NCBI GenBank assembly: GCA_905183005.1
Contig: CAJJDO010000034.1
Coordinates: 78,060 to 142,059, forward strand
Direction: 5' to 3'
Length of the DNA: 64,000 nucleotides
DNA from: Paramecium pentaurelia
Lineage: Eukaryota > Ciliophora > Oligohymenophorea > Peniculida > Parameciidae
Shown here: piece after piece, positions 50,001 through 62,096 of the stretch
Numbering within the stretch: the stretch's first letter is position 1
Layout: every line of letters starts with the position of its first letter
Program-made: the position numbers and the translations under genes
Notes under the pieces: generated by a model
Told to the model about the DNA's origin: nothing
What the model saw: only the letters and a program-made list of their open reading frames with translations
The model's database searches: none

Positions 50001-50779
50001 AACTTTAAAAGTTGTTGCATCCCAAAATATTAATTATCTATCACTTGTAACTGCTGCTATATAATTATCAACTGTATGAAAATGAATAATAAATATTTTT
50101 CCTGATTCAGATTCTGGTGCTAAAGTAAATTTCTTATCTTAACATTCAGGTGTATAGAATCTCAAATGTTAAGAGTTCTATTCTAAACAGATAACACTAT
50201 CCAATTATTAACAATATGCTATCTAAAATTTTTATAAATTAATTTTACATTCTTAATAGGGTTCTTATGATTGGAATCATCTACTTATGCCATAGGAATA
50301 TATCGTTTAGATTTTCTTGAATAAGCCCTATCTAATACTTCAATTTCTGTTAATTCTCTCTCTTTCTCAAATCTAGTATCATAAAGTTAAGCATCTTTTG
50401 AACCAATAACTGCATCAATAATATATTAAGTGAACTCAGCCCATTCCATATGACCATCACCATTTATATCTATATCTTAAAATAACTTTATCAATCCATT
50501 AACTAATTCATATTTATCTTCTGGAGCATGAGATATTGCACATTTCATCAACCATATAAAATTTGGTAACTCAATACCATTTGGATGTTCATGAAACTCC
50601 TTATCCAAAGCATCCAATTTTTCATTATCTAACATCATCATCAATCTATCTGCTTAATAAGGGTTACGTTCAACTAATATCATGTCTTAATGTTCATGCA
50701 AATATCTAAATTAATATAACTTATATTACTTTATCACATCTGTTAAAGATGGTTCAAATCGTTTAAGTAAATTGTTCAT
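47030..50779 (-). CDS. Large EF-hand and WD40-repeat protein (ciliary WDR49/CFAP337 type)
   Basis: Starts MNNLLKRFEPSLTDVIKQY. An EF-hand (DIDINGDGHMEWAEF, about 50450-50495) near residue 110 keeps the calcium-binding acidic positions. It is followed by a long array of WD40 repeats spanning about 47950-50150 and a charged C-terminal tail ending about 47030. A 29-nt intron (about 47750-47778) joins the propeller region to the tail (RLIQSQSQPMNIALK). EF-hand plus double-propeller proteins of this layout are known axonemal components; the role here is by analogy. Its start codon lies only 30 bp from the divergent SR-protein gene. Stop TGA at 47030-47032. Confidence 0.8.
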
Positions 50780-50809
50780 TAAATTATTAAAAAATTTAAA
50801 TCTTACAAC

Positions 50810-51500
50810 ATGGGTGAGATAGTGCCAAATCAATTATTTGTTGCTGGTTATAGTCGTAGCAAAATATCAGATGAAAAGGGAATCAAAGATATTTTCAAGA
50901 AATATGGAACCATCAAAGAAATTGCCTATAAAGGTTCATATTCATTTGTTGTATGAATTTCACTTTCTATAAACAGACTTTGTCCTCAGAATCAGAAGCC
51001 TAAAATGCTATCTCTGCCATTAATGGACAATTAATCAATGGATAAAAGTTTAAAGTAGATATAGTTGACAACCGTAAAGGCAAACGAATTGGTCCTTAAG
51101 AAAAGGATTAATGTTTTAGATGTGGAAAGGGTGGTCATTGGTATTTCTTTTTATACTTATTAAAGGGCTCGAGAATGTCCTAATCGTACATCACCTATGA
51201 GAAGAGGAAGATATACTAATTCACGATCAAGGTATTTAAAATTTCTATATTTTGAGACATCAAAGATCAAGAAGATCTGATTCAAGATCTCATTCATATT
51301 CTTCATATTCATCTTCTCATTCAAGAAGGAGAAGAGATACAAAGAAGAGAAACAAGTACAGCAGAAGAAGTAGAAGCCCAAGAAGAGATAACAAGAGAAA
51401 GAAAAGTACCAGTTGCAGAAGATCACAAAGCAATTCAAGGTCCAGATCATCAGTTAGCAATAAATAACGCTAGTCACACAAGTCATCATCATCTAAATGA
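50810..51500 (+). CDS. RSZ-type SR splicing factor (RRM, zinc knuckle, RS tail)
   Basis: N-terminal RNA-recognition motif (QLFVAGYSRSKISDEKG.. with the RNP strand GSYSFVTLSS). Next is a CCHC zinc knuckle (CFRCGKGGHWAREC) and a basic arginine/serine tail with many RS, SR and SRSR pairs, as in SRSF7/RSZ proteins that define exons. Introns: 50951-50976 (26 nt), 51141-51165 (25 nt, splitting the Trp codon inside the zinc knuckle) and 51232-51256 (25 nt). Stop TGA at 51498-51500. With the U1 snRNA gene it is one of two splicing components in the window. Confidence 0.92.
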
Positions 51501-52079
51501 GAAAGGATCAAATTAAAGAAAAAAAAAAAAAAAGAAATTAGAAATTAAATCAATCCCTTTCTTCCATTTTTTATTCTCTCTCTTTGTTTCTGGATTAAAT
51601 TGCGTCATTTTTTGTAAAAAGCTTACTTAAATTAAAGTTCTTAAGCAATTAATAAAATTAACTAAATTTCATATATATATATATATTAAATTAATTTTTA
51701 TTAATAAATAAAAAATCAGAATCATTTATTAATATTTGATAATAGTGTTAATAATAAATGAAAAAGATTATTTATTTTCTCAATATTTTTCATATTATTA
51801 TACTTTTAGATAATGTAAATAAATTCTAATAAATATCTAGTGATTTTCAATTATAATATGAATAAATATAATTTGTTCATAGATGAGTTTGAAAATCATG
51901 AAATTTATTGGATAAATATCAAAGACTTAATATGCATAATGTAATTTATTATTAAAATTTAAACTTTTATTTTTTTATATCTATATATATCATTTATATG
52001 ATATGATTAATACTTGAAGGATATATAAACCTCAATAGTTATTAGAAATGAAAAAATATTATATAAATTCAATTTTCTT
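51501..52079. other. Intergenic between convergent genes
   Basis: AT-rich spacer with an A-run (about 51520-51534) just after the SR-protein stop and an (AT)n run near 51670-51685. No gene seen. Confidence 0.6.
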
Positions 52080-55000
52080 TCAAACTTTGGCTTCAAATAA
52101 AATGTTTTTAACATCTAATTTAATTGGAGGTCTTTTTGGTTTGATTCTAAGATAAAATAATTAGACTTTCTAATAAAATTTATAAGCACAATTAATTAAA
52201 GGACTTAATAATCCGATCATTAAACACCCTACTTATATAAAGCCAATTTTTAATATTTAATCTTAAGTAAATTAATGTTTAAAATCTTTACAAAATGATA
52301 AATTAATTAATGTAAATAATATTACTGGAAACTCCACAAACAAGATATTCATTTACTCTAATTTAGTATTTGTAAACCTTATACTTAGTATAAACCCAAT
52401 ATATATACAATTAGTAAATGAAAGTGCTATGCTTTATGCTACAGAGTAATCTTGCATTCCAATTAGAATTAATAGAAAAATAAACTTTTTTATTAAGATA
52501 ATTAATTGATGTTAATCATTTCTTATTTCTTTAATAACATATTTACAATTTTATCTTCTAAAATGTCTCAACACTATAGATATACCTAAAATGATATATC
52601 CAAGACAAAAAATTAATGAAATTACATTTCTTATTCCTTATTAGTTGTTAAAAGTTAAATATAATAAAACCTTAAAGCTTAAATCCCAAGCATTGGCATA
52701 AAACCAATTTATTATCATATTTACACTATCAAAATTTTAATATTTTTTTATGTACTTATTTAATCCATATAATTATATTGTAAGCCATTCAAATCGTTTT
52801 GACTTATATTTACTTACAAAATAAATGAAAGATGAAGAAAAACAAAATTTTGAGCAAAACATCAAATAAATATGCAGAATCATAAGTAATGAAAAAAATG
52901 AAACTGCTTATAGTAACTAACATTAAATATTAGTTATTAAATCAGCATTAATTTAATACTCTTAAAACTTACCAAAACTTTAAATTAAATTATTTCCTAA
53001 GTAATTTCCAACATTATCTTTGATCCCCAAAAAGTTTAAAATTGGTTCAATAGATAAAAATTCAGATGATTAAAAGTAAATATAAATATTTTGTGGATAT
53101 TCTACATTTATAAATTTCAGGTAAGAATGAAATTGTAACAGATCTAAGATTTCTAAAAATTAAAAGGGAGAACCAATAAGACATACAAAAATAGCTAAAC
53201 ATCCTAAAACAATCATAAGATTGTAACCAAAGCTTTTAACACTTTCAGAAACTTTTAATTAAGTTTTACTTAAAACTATAGGGGCCTTTAATTCAATTTA
53301 TTAAGATGATGGAGGTACAAGTAAGTCATTTTAATCCCATAAATTAAGATTGACATTTACATTTAAAATTGGGTTTTGGATTAGTTGTTTTAATATTTGA
53401 ATTTTTAATTCATAATTGATATTTCTAGTCTCATTTGAGATTATTTAGATTACACTAAAAACACTAATATTATAATAAGTAGGATCAATATTAATTGAGT
53501 TAATATTAAAATCTAAAAAGTGAATATCATCTTAATATAGTTTAACTTTATTAGTATAGGATAATTTTACATATTATGTGTTAAAAGTTGTATTTAATAA
53601 TACAATAATCATTTTAGTAATAGCAAAACAATGACTTTATAATTAAATAGATTCAATACAATTCCAATTCTATTCAATTTTGCATAAATTTGAACATCCA
53701 TCATAATTCATTCTGTTTCCATCATCGCATTCTTCGTCATAGTTTATAATTCCATTTCCACATGTTAGACACTTATTATTTTCCAAAATATAGTCTGAAT
53801 TACATTGTAAACAAAGATCTCCCTAACAAATTAAACAATTATCTTGGCATTAAATTACATCTGATTAAATTTTTTCATTCTCTGTCTATGGGATTAAAAC
53901 ACATTCACCATTTTTAAATTCTTCTTCTTCTTTACATTAAATTAAACATTTGCCAGATTCACAAACTTAACAACCATAATTACATTAAAATTAACATTGA
54001 AAACAACCATCATATTAGATATCATTTCCGTCTTCGCATTCTTCAAATCCTTATATGACTATCTTATCACCACATATTGGTTGACATATATTATTAATCA
54101 ATTCAAAATTTTATTGACAAATGATACAAATTGAATCTTAACTGCATAATTAACAATATGCTTAACATTATAATTAACATTCATGACACCCATCATCAAT
54201 AATATCATTACCATTATCACATTATTCTGGAGAAAATAATGCAACTTATTTATCTCCACAAATTTGTTAGCATTTATGATCAATTAACTACCACCCATCA
54301 AGACAAAGATAACATTTATATTAAATACACATTAAACATTCTAATTAGCAATTTTGTCTACATTTATAACAATCATTATATTAGAAATTAATATAATCTT
54401 CACAATTACAAGTTTAAATGCATTATCTATTGTTTAATGAAAGTTTATAACCAACTTAGCATTCTTGACTTGTTTCATAAATACTTAGCTTGCAGTTTTC
54501 AATTATTTAACAATAATAGTATTAATATCCTAAAATTCCAAAATAATCTTTAAAGTTATAAAAATTTTAAATATTTTAAAGAATATGATATTATTAAGAT
54601 TGATATCCATTTTCATTTTAATTTATCATATGATAAAAAAAACCTGTTTCTAATTGTTCAATAAAGGTATCACATATCTATTAATCATTTACACATTTAT
54701 TCTCTATAAGAAAATAAGATTATTCACAAACTTAACAAATTCCAAAATTACAAAGAATGCAATTTAATGGACAAGAAAATTAACATAGATGGCAACCATC
54801 ATATGGAATTTAATTACCATCATCACAAGCTTCATTTAATATTATTTTTCTATCACCACAAATCGGAATGCAAGTATTTTAAATATCAAGTATCCAGCCA
54901 TCTAAGCAATTGATACAGCTTCCTTTTATACAATTACTACAACCCAAATTACAATCGTAATAATTAGAGAAACACCCATCAAATGGTTAATTGTTTAAGT

Positions 55001-56056
55001 CTGAACAAAAATAATCATTCTTAGTAGTAAATAATTAAAAATCTCTTATGCCAAACCAAGAGCTAGAACCATTCACTTTAGTTATCACTTCAATTTGTAG
55101 ATTGTTATGATTATGTATAAAATCTTCTATTTATACTTTTATAACTATGAAATTGTTGCATAATATTAAGGCAGAAGTTACAAATGAATTTGAATGATAA
55201 GTGGATACTAATTAATTATCAATTTTGATTTCTATTGTTGTTGGAGTTTAATTGAATATTAAAACTTTCAAATTAAAACTAATTTTAAAATGATTTTTCA
55301 AAACAAAATTTTTGATTAAATTATTTCCTGTTGACCTTAAATAATTGAAATCTATATACAATTATTATCGATACCTGTACATTAAAATACTCCTAAAGAG
55401 ATTATGCTATTAGTCATCCATCCATCCTCTGATGCTACTGAAGTAAATTTTAAATTATTAAGTGATTTATAAATTAATTCAAAATTCTATTAGTAATTAT
55501 TTAAAAGTTCAGCACTTAGTTAAAATTCTGAAAAACCCCACTTTCCTTATTTAGAAACCATTGTAATTTAAATAGAATTACTCCAATGAAAAATATTTTC
55601 GGATATTTCTAATATCCGATATGATCCAATCTGTGAACATGAATTTGTTAGACTATATAGAGAAGTCTAAACAACAAGTATAATTTAGTTATCAACGTAC
55701 AAATAAAATTCATAACCATTCCTAGAAGAGTTTATACTATCTTAAGATTTGAATAATTACATCCAAAATTTAAATGATAGATTGATTCTATTATGCAATG
55801 GAAGCTCAAAAGTTTTTGTTATTAAACTATTATATTCGTAATTTGTGCACTCGTTAATGACTACTAAGTTTATTAATCCACAAGCTGTCACTGAGTAACT
55901 ATGATAATCTATTTAGTAAATAGCCCAATTTTATATAAAAAATAACATACCAAAGGCTGTACTTGTAAAAATTCCATTAAAATTACTATAAATTAGTTGA
56001 GACCTACTTATTGCTACTAAGAAAATATAAAAGTTCATTAAAATTCTTTTATTCAT
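52080..56056 (-). CDS. Giant cysteine-rich receptor-like membrane protein
   Basis: Roughly 1300 residues. An N-terminal hydrophobic signal (MNKRILMNFYIFLVAISRS) is followed by a large extracellular region of about 250 residues, then many cysteine-rich repeats of the form ECDDGN..YDGC (DUF4215/furin-like, about 53690-55010), and finally several hydrophobic membrane helices (about 52150-53300). It ends LFEAKV with TGA at 52080-52082. Such proteins are abundant on ciliate surfaces; ligand unknown. Small introns are present and not all mapped, so internal exon limits are approximate. Confidence 0.8.
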
Positions 56057-56359
56057 TCTTGATATCAATATAGATATTAATGTAAATATTTAAATTTTAA
56101 ATAATTAATTAAATACATAAAACTAAAGCATATTTTTTAATTTAATAATTGCATTAAAAGCTATAACATCTAGATAATAAGATTATTTATCAGGCTTAAT
56201 ATTTAAATGGGACACAAATATATGAAAATTTGATAATATTATACTAAATTATTCATTATACATTAAAATATAAAATTTATTTCTAGTAGATATAATAATA
56301 ATTTTATTTTTTATTTACCTGGTGTATATTAAATTTTGAAAATATATACTAGCATAGAA

Positions 56360-56440
56360 GTCAGTTTGGCCGAGTGGTTAAGGCGGTGGACTTGAAATCC
56401 ACTGGGTTTACCCGCGCAGGTTCGAATCCTGCAGCTGACG
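56360..56440 (+). tRNA. tRNA-Ser (anticodon UGA)
   Basis: 81-nt class II tRNA. Acceptor stem GTCAGTT/AGCTGAC with discriminator G, D-arm/A-box TGGCCGAGTGG, anticodon loop CTTGAAA (anticodon TGA), a short variable arm and B-box GGTTCGAATCC. Followed directly by a T run (56442-56448) that would terminate RNA polymerase III. Its GC content stands out from the surroundings. It reads UCA serine codons. Confidence 0.97.
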
Positions 56441-56448
56441 ATTTTTTT
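56441..56448 (+). terminator. RNA polymerase III terminator after tRNA-Ser
   Basis: Run of seven T residues immediately downstream of the tRNA discriminator base, the usual Pol III stop. Confidence 0.8.
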
Positions 56449-57314
56449 ATAATATGATGCAAATTTGGAAATCAAAGTATTTTTTAAACATTTTATTTTA
56501 ATCCTTTAAGTTGTTAAATTATTTTTAATACAAGAATTAGAATAATATATTCATTTTTCAATGAATTTATAAACTTAGAGTTTTTAGAATACTATTTAAA
56601 AAGTATAATTGACCGAATCACTAATTAATTACTTGTGAATATTTTGTTATTTAGTATTAAAGTATTGTTATTAATTACTTATTGAATAATTATATAGATT
56701 TGCTATTAAAGTCTGAAGAATAAACAATTTTAGACAGTGTTTAAAATACTACTAATTTTTACATTTAATGCTGAATAAAAAATATGAATTTTATATAAAT
56801 TTAGGTTAATAATAAGATTGATTTCAAGAAAAGATAACCAAGATCAAATTTAATAAAAAAATTAATTTAGTCAAGTCACTTGTTCTTATTAATTGTTGAA
56901 CTTCATTAATTAATTAAAAAATGCATAAACTACTTTATTATTTTATATGAGCTTTTTTGAATATTGGGCTCTATTCTTTTATTCATAAATGGATAGATTC
57001 AATAATTGTATAACATTTACTAAGCAATTCAAGAGAAATATTAAAATTAGATTATATAATTCTTTGTCTTGGAGTTATTTTTCAAAATCTCTTGGTTTAT
57101 TTCCTTACTCATTTATGTGTAACTTTTTTCTAGAGAGCACTATAAATCCTCTCTCTAATTTTGATGTTGAACTTTAAGTTTAAATATAAACAAAAAAGAA
57201 GACTAATTTAATATACAGTAATTAGACTGACTGTTAAGCACTTTTCTAATAAGACATTTTTTAAATAATTAAGAAAATGTACTACATAATTGATTAATAA
57301 ATATTTTAAGTAAT
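56449..57314. other. Interval with no resolved gene
   Basis: Both strands have open frames under the ciliate code: plus from 56989 (MDRFNNCITFTKQFK) to about 57332, and minus over about 57030-57160. Neither has clear domain content or a supported intron, so I cannot say which, if either, is coding. Confidence 0.4.
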
Positions 57315-58067
57315 TCATTTAATATATAATTGATTTAACTCCTCTATTTCTTAATCAAATTATTAGAATATTAATTCGTATTCTTCCATCATTTATCTAC
57401 ATTACACAAGAATTATTTTTTCCTAATGCATAATTTTTTATTAATTTAAAAATTTAGGAATATTACTTTTTAATTTACTAACACGAACTCTATTATTATT
57501 AGTCTGTTTTGTACTCACAATCTCTTATAAATATTTTTCATATCTTTTTTTCATATTTAAAAAACTATTTAATAATTATTTTGTATTCAAGATTTTTAAA
57601 TTCTTTGTCTTTTTATTGTCGTCTAAATCCTCATATTCTGTAGATTAAACAATATCTGAATTGCTGCTTTATTAAGGATCATAAATAAGAGAAGAGTATT
57701 ATTAATATTATAAGTCTGAATGCACTTATTATTTTTTCTCATAATCTGATTATTACAATAAAGCATCTCTTAATAGATCCTAAAGAATCTTTTTTAACAC
57801 TAGAGCTTCATAATCAGAAATATTAATTGAAATGTAAGTTTAATAAGTATCTGTGGATTATTATTATGATAGATGAGAGCCATTCTCTCTATATTCCAAA
57901 AGGGTATCAAAATGATTCTCCTCTTCATCATTTTTTTGTTCAAATTAAGGCTTTGGTTTTCTCTATTTATTTTATAAAAGATGGATTAATTTTTATAGGA
58001 TTATTTGATTCTCATTAGGAAAAGAAATGTTAGAGTGCTAATTTTCTTATCTTTATTGTTGTTGCAT
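57315..58067 (-). CDS. Acidic, glutamine-rich coiled-coil protein
   Basis: Intronless 250-residue frame from ATG at 58067 (MQQQQRQENQHSN) to TGA at 57315-57317, with exactly divisible length. Composition is protein-like throughout: an N-terminal Q-rich part, an acidic motif (NDEEENHFDTLLEY), then helical, charged sequence (LKKILQDLLRDALL and MKKRYEKYLQEIVS) ending EIEELNQLYIK. Probably coiled coil. Function not recognised. Confidence 0.7.
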
Positions 58068-58242
58068 CTATTCTCAAAGAGTTCAAATTAAAAAATAATG
58101 ATATATATAATTCTATTAAGTAATGGTTGAAGAGTAATATTTGAAGGTAATTTAATAAAAGAAACTAATAGAAATTTATAAAAATATAATTCAATTTTAT
58201 TTATATATATATATATTATATTATATATATTATATAGTCACC

Positions 58243-58494
58243 TCATCTAGATGCTTTTTATTTAGTCTTTTTAATTCCTTTCTTTTTTATTTCTTTAAGT
58301 TCTATGGTATCAACCTTTTTTTATTCTTAATTTATTCTGTCATGAGTCATTAACAAAAACTTTATATATTCCTCTTACTTCTCTTAATTTATAGTTTTTC
58401 TTTGTTAATCCTACTAAAATTCATAGAATATTTTCTCGACCTCTTATCCTAATTAATCATACAAGCGTATGTTATCTTAATAAAGTTCCTACAT
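58243..58494 (-). CDS. Small coiled-coil protein
   Basis: About 83 residues from ATG at 58494 (MQELYQDNIRLYDQLGQEVEK) to TGA at 58243-58245, ending in a very basic tail (KEIKKKGIKKTKQKASR). The frame stays open upstream to the stop of the YTH gene (58588-58590), so the start may be earlier or supplied by a spliced exon. Predicted single coiled coil. No family assigned. Confidence 0.55.
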
Positions 58495-58587
58495 ATGAGT
58501 TAAGATATTTGTTTGTTAATTTTAATTAAAATCATAATCAATCTATTAATGATTTAATTAACTTAATAATAATTAAATACTAAATAA

Positions 58588-59646
58588 TCATTTTTTTTTT
58601 GGACTCTCTTAATTAGAATTTTTGTTATAAATGAGTTATTTTTTTTATAAATGTTTAGTTTGTTGAATATTTTAAGTATGAGGTCTATTATAATTTTAAG
58701 TTTAATAAAATCCTGCATTATTATTTGATACTTTCTGTGATTATAATTGTTCTTATTGAGGATAAGTTTAGGACTGAGCATTCCAAAAATTAGGTTATGC
58801 TAGGATTATTGATTTAAGATATACCTACACCATACCAAGGACTTTAATAATAATATTAGAATTATTAGAATTACTAATTTTGAAATTATTATTATTTTCT
58901 TCTTTAGTAAGAAGAAACAGAGAAAGAGAAAGGCATTTATTCAAAAACGGAGATGTGTTCTTAAAATTAGATATCAAAATTTGGATTTGTATCTCTTTCA
59001 TTTCTCTTCCTTTTCTTAAATCCTTAAATAATTTAATACTTCAGAAATATCTAATTCCTTGAAACTTTTAAGCATACAGCTTTTTTGTGGTTATTATTAA
59101 AATGAACTATATATTGATTCAGCATTTTCAATTTGAGTACAATCTATGAGTTCATGAATACACTTGCCACAAGATTGTTATATCTTACTAAGTTCGTTAT
59201 ATGGTAAATCTTTTAAGAAAACCTTTAATGTTTAGAATTAATACCCATTCAATTTAAAATGATCCAAACCATTTATTTTCTTCAGCCCAATACTTGAAAT
59301 GCATTTTATCCCTAAATTCAGTAATAATTTTAGCCAATCCAATAAAATGTGAAGTTTGGGTAACATTAAATAATAAGTAAACAGGACGAGGAGCATCATT
59401 TAGTTTTTTATTATTTCGACTTGAGCTATTTTCATATTGATTTTTATACCTAGTCCATATACCATATTTAATTGCTCGATGAACATTATCTTTTGTAGGA
59501 GCACGTATCAAAAAAAATGTAGCCTCAGGTTCAAGTGGCTAATTGATTTTTTAGAGACACTTAAAAGTTGTTGTAACTTCTTCAAAATTGTCATAATTAT
59601 CTAAATATTAGGCTTCAGGCTAAGCACATTTAGGATTAGCTTGCAT
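58588..59646 (-). CDS. YTH-domain m6A reader with glutamine-rich C-terminal tail
   Basis: YTH domain in the N-terminal half: FFLIRAPTKDNVHRAIKYGIW, a PVYLLFNVTQTSHFIGLA strand and WAEENKWFGSFQIEWVFLKDLP. The tryptophans that form the methyl-adenosine cage (GIW and YWAEENKW) are present, so binding of N6-methyladenosine RNA is likely. The remaining ~150 residues are a low-complexity Q/N/Y/S tail (QQFQNQQFQQFQYYY..). Introns: 22 nt near 59220-59241 (GTATTA..AAAG), 25 nt near 59010-59034 (GTATTA..TAAG) and 25 nt near 58808-58832 (GTATAT..CTAG). Start MQANPKCAQPEAQ at 59646; stop after SPKKK. Confidence 0.88.
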
Positions 59647-59850
59647 ATTTAATTATTTATATTATTTATTCAATTAAAATATATTACTAATAGAAAATAT
59701 CTATTATTTTGATTAAGAGTCTGTGTTCTAAAACCCAAAAAAACATTTTTTATATTTAGAATTCATTTTTTAATTTTCCATACTTAAACGAATTTTATTT
59801 CTTATATTATAATATTAAAACTAAATAATCATATATAAATAATTTATAAA

Positions 59851-61867
59851 ATGAGCACTTTCAATTTAAAATACCAAGTTTTAGCATCTAATACTGGATT
59901 ATTATACAAATTAGAGGAAGAAAATGAAATAACAATAAATTACTATGCCTATGAATTATCCTCCAATTTTTAAGAAACATACCTTAAAGATGAGGAAAAA
60001 ATTAAAAATTGTAAGACGATTAGACAATTTGTGAAATAAATTAATTACTAAAATAAAAAATATATTCTCTTTAAATATTTGGAAGGGGAAACTCTAGATA
60101 GAAAAATTTTTTAGTTTAGAGGAAGATAAGAATCTATTAATTTTGAGACAATTAAACTCTATTTAATTTAGATGCTTGATACATTATAAAAGCTTCATTA
60201 ATCTAATATATTAGGCAGAATTTTTTCAACTAAAAATATTTTAGATTGCTAAGGATAAATTTTATTCATGGACTTTGGATTTGGTCCAAACATCATAGAA
60301 TAAAACTTAGATTTAATTGCTCCACCTGAAGTAATCATAAGATTCCTTGAGAGAGGTATCAAATTTAAAATTATTTTAGAAGAAGGTCATTAAATATACA
60401 ATATGAAAGTTGATTCTTGGTTATTAGGAGCAGTGTTATATCATTTGGTCAAATTAAGTCCTATAAATACAATAGAAATAGATGGAGGGAAAGGCAAAGT
60501 TATGCTTTAAAAGGACGCTCCTGAATATTTTTCATATCTATCAAAATAAATCCAAAACGAAAAAAAATGCATAGATGTGATAACAGGTAGATATTCGCCA
60601 GAGTTTTGCTAATTTATATAAGGACTTTTAACATATAACCCAAATGATAGGTTTTCTTTTTTACAAATTTATCAACATAATTTTATTAAGAAATTAGGCA
60701 TTCAAAATTATGAAAAATATTTGTAGTTTTATTAATCCTACAATGAATAAGGGTTGAACGAATAAATAAATATTAGTGAAGATCATGGCTCTAGAATATT
60801 GAGTACTGGATTCCTCTTAAATGGTGTTAGTAATTAACCAATAATACAATCAACAGTAACTAATACATAAGAAGCAAATTAAAACATGTAAAACAATCAT
60901 CGAATTCTTCTTAGTATTCCTCCACTATGTTTAGATAGTTTTTAATTAGAAAATAATAATTCAAAAGTATAATTTCCATTAGATACTTCAGAATTATTGA
61001 AGAATTCTTAAATAGAAGATTAGTATAGTATAGAAAAATAATTTGTGCATGAAATTTAAAGTTTATATGTATATATACATTCTATATATATAGGAATCTA
61101 GATTTTATTTAATATGGTCACATATTAGAATGGAATTATTCAGATTTACATTTTTGGAATTATCTGCTGTGGAATTTATAAATGAATTGCAAAAAAAAAA
61201 GTTTTAGTTAGAAAATGTTTGTGCTTACTTTCTTAGAAAAATGGGTTATCTAATTTTGATTGAATTATTAAAAAAAATAAATGAAGATGTTTGTCCCTGG
61301 GTATGTAATCAAGAAGACTAATAAAAATGGAAAGATTTTAAGAAGGAAACTTAAAAATCTATTTTAGAAAACAATATCAAATAAAAACTTAAAGATTTAG
61401 AACCAATTCTCAAAGAGGCTTATTTTATGCATTGTAAAATATATTTAGAAGATGAAAGAATTGAATAAGCTATTAGAAATGAATTATAAGCAGATTTAGA
61501 ATGTTTTTAAAAGCAAAAAATTGAAGGTAATTCTATTTATAATTCTTGTTCTAATGAATTTTTGAAAAAAGGATATAGATAAATTATTCTTATTACTTAC
61601 AAATTTTTAGAACGTGAGTAGAAACTTGCTTAACAACCACATTTAAGATATAATACTTTATTGTTGAAAATTACAATTTGCCATTTAATTAATCGAATAT
61701 TTGATCTGAATACAGTAACAAATTCTTTTAGAAAAATTTTGTAAAACAAAAACAGAAATCCTTTTCATTTGATTACTCCGAATGAAATATATTAATATAT
61801 TTGCAGAGATGATGAATAAGAGAAAATTAATGATATTTAGGATATTTTGTCAGGTAAATCTGGTTGA
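59851..61867 (+). CDS. Divergent pseudokinase with long C-terminal helical region
   Basis: 664 residues with one 25-nt intron (GTATAT..ATAG, about 61067-61091). The N-terminal 280 residues follow the kinase fold: an N-lobe ending YLEGETLDRKI, a helix QMLDTLQKLHQSN, then FMDFGFGPN in the DFG position, an APPEV element like APE, and a late LLTYNPNDRFS like the final kinase helix. There is no glycine loop, the VAIK lysine region reads ITINYYAYEL, and the HRD loop is replaced by ILGRIFSTKNIL. It is therefore probably inactive as a kinase. The C-terminal half (about 61130-61860) is helical and unrecognised. Stop TGA at 61865-61867. Confidence 0.75.
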
Positions 61868-62096
61868 TATATATAAAATTTAATCAATATAATAATTCAG
61901 AACTTATAATATTTTGTATTTCTTTAATAAAATTATAATTAAGATTTTTGATTTCTTGTTTATTTTAGAGTCTTTTTCTTTAAGACTTTCATTGAAATAA
62001 TATATTTATGAGAATCTAAGTTATTAAATTATTAAATTAATGGAAAAATTAAAATTTTATTAATTTTAAGAAACATAATACAACGTAATTTTAATT

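Noticed and set aside
57827..58147. Plus-strand frame MIDESHSLYIPKGYQ..
   Set aside because: It lies antisense to an intact 250-codon minus-strand gene (57315-58067) and cannot be joined to an upstream exon.
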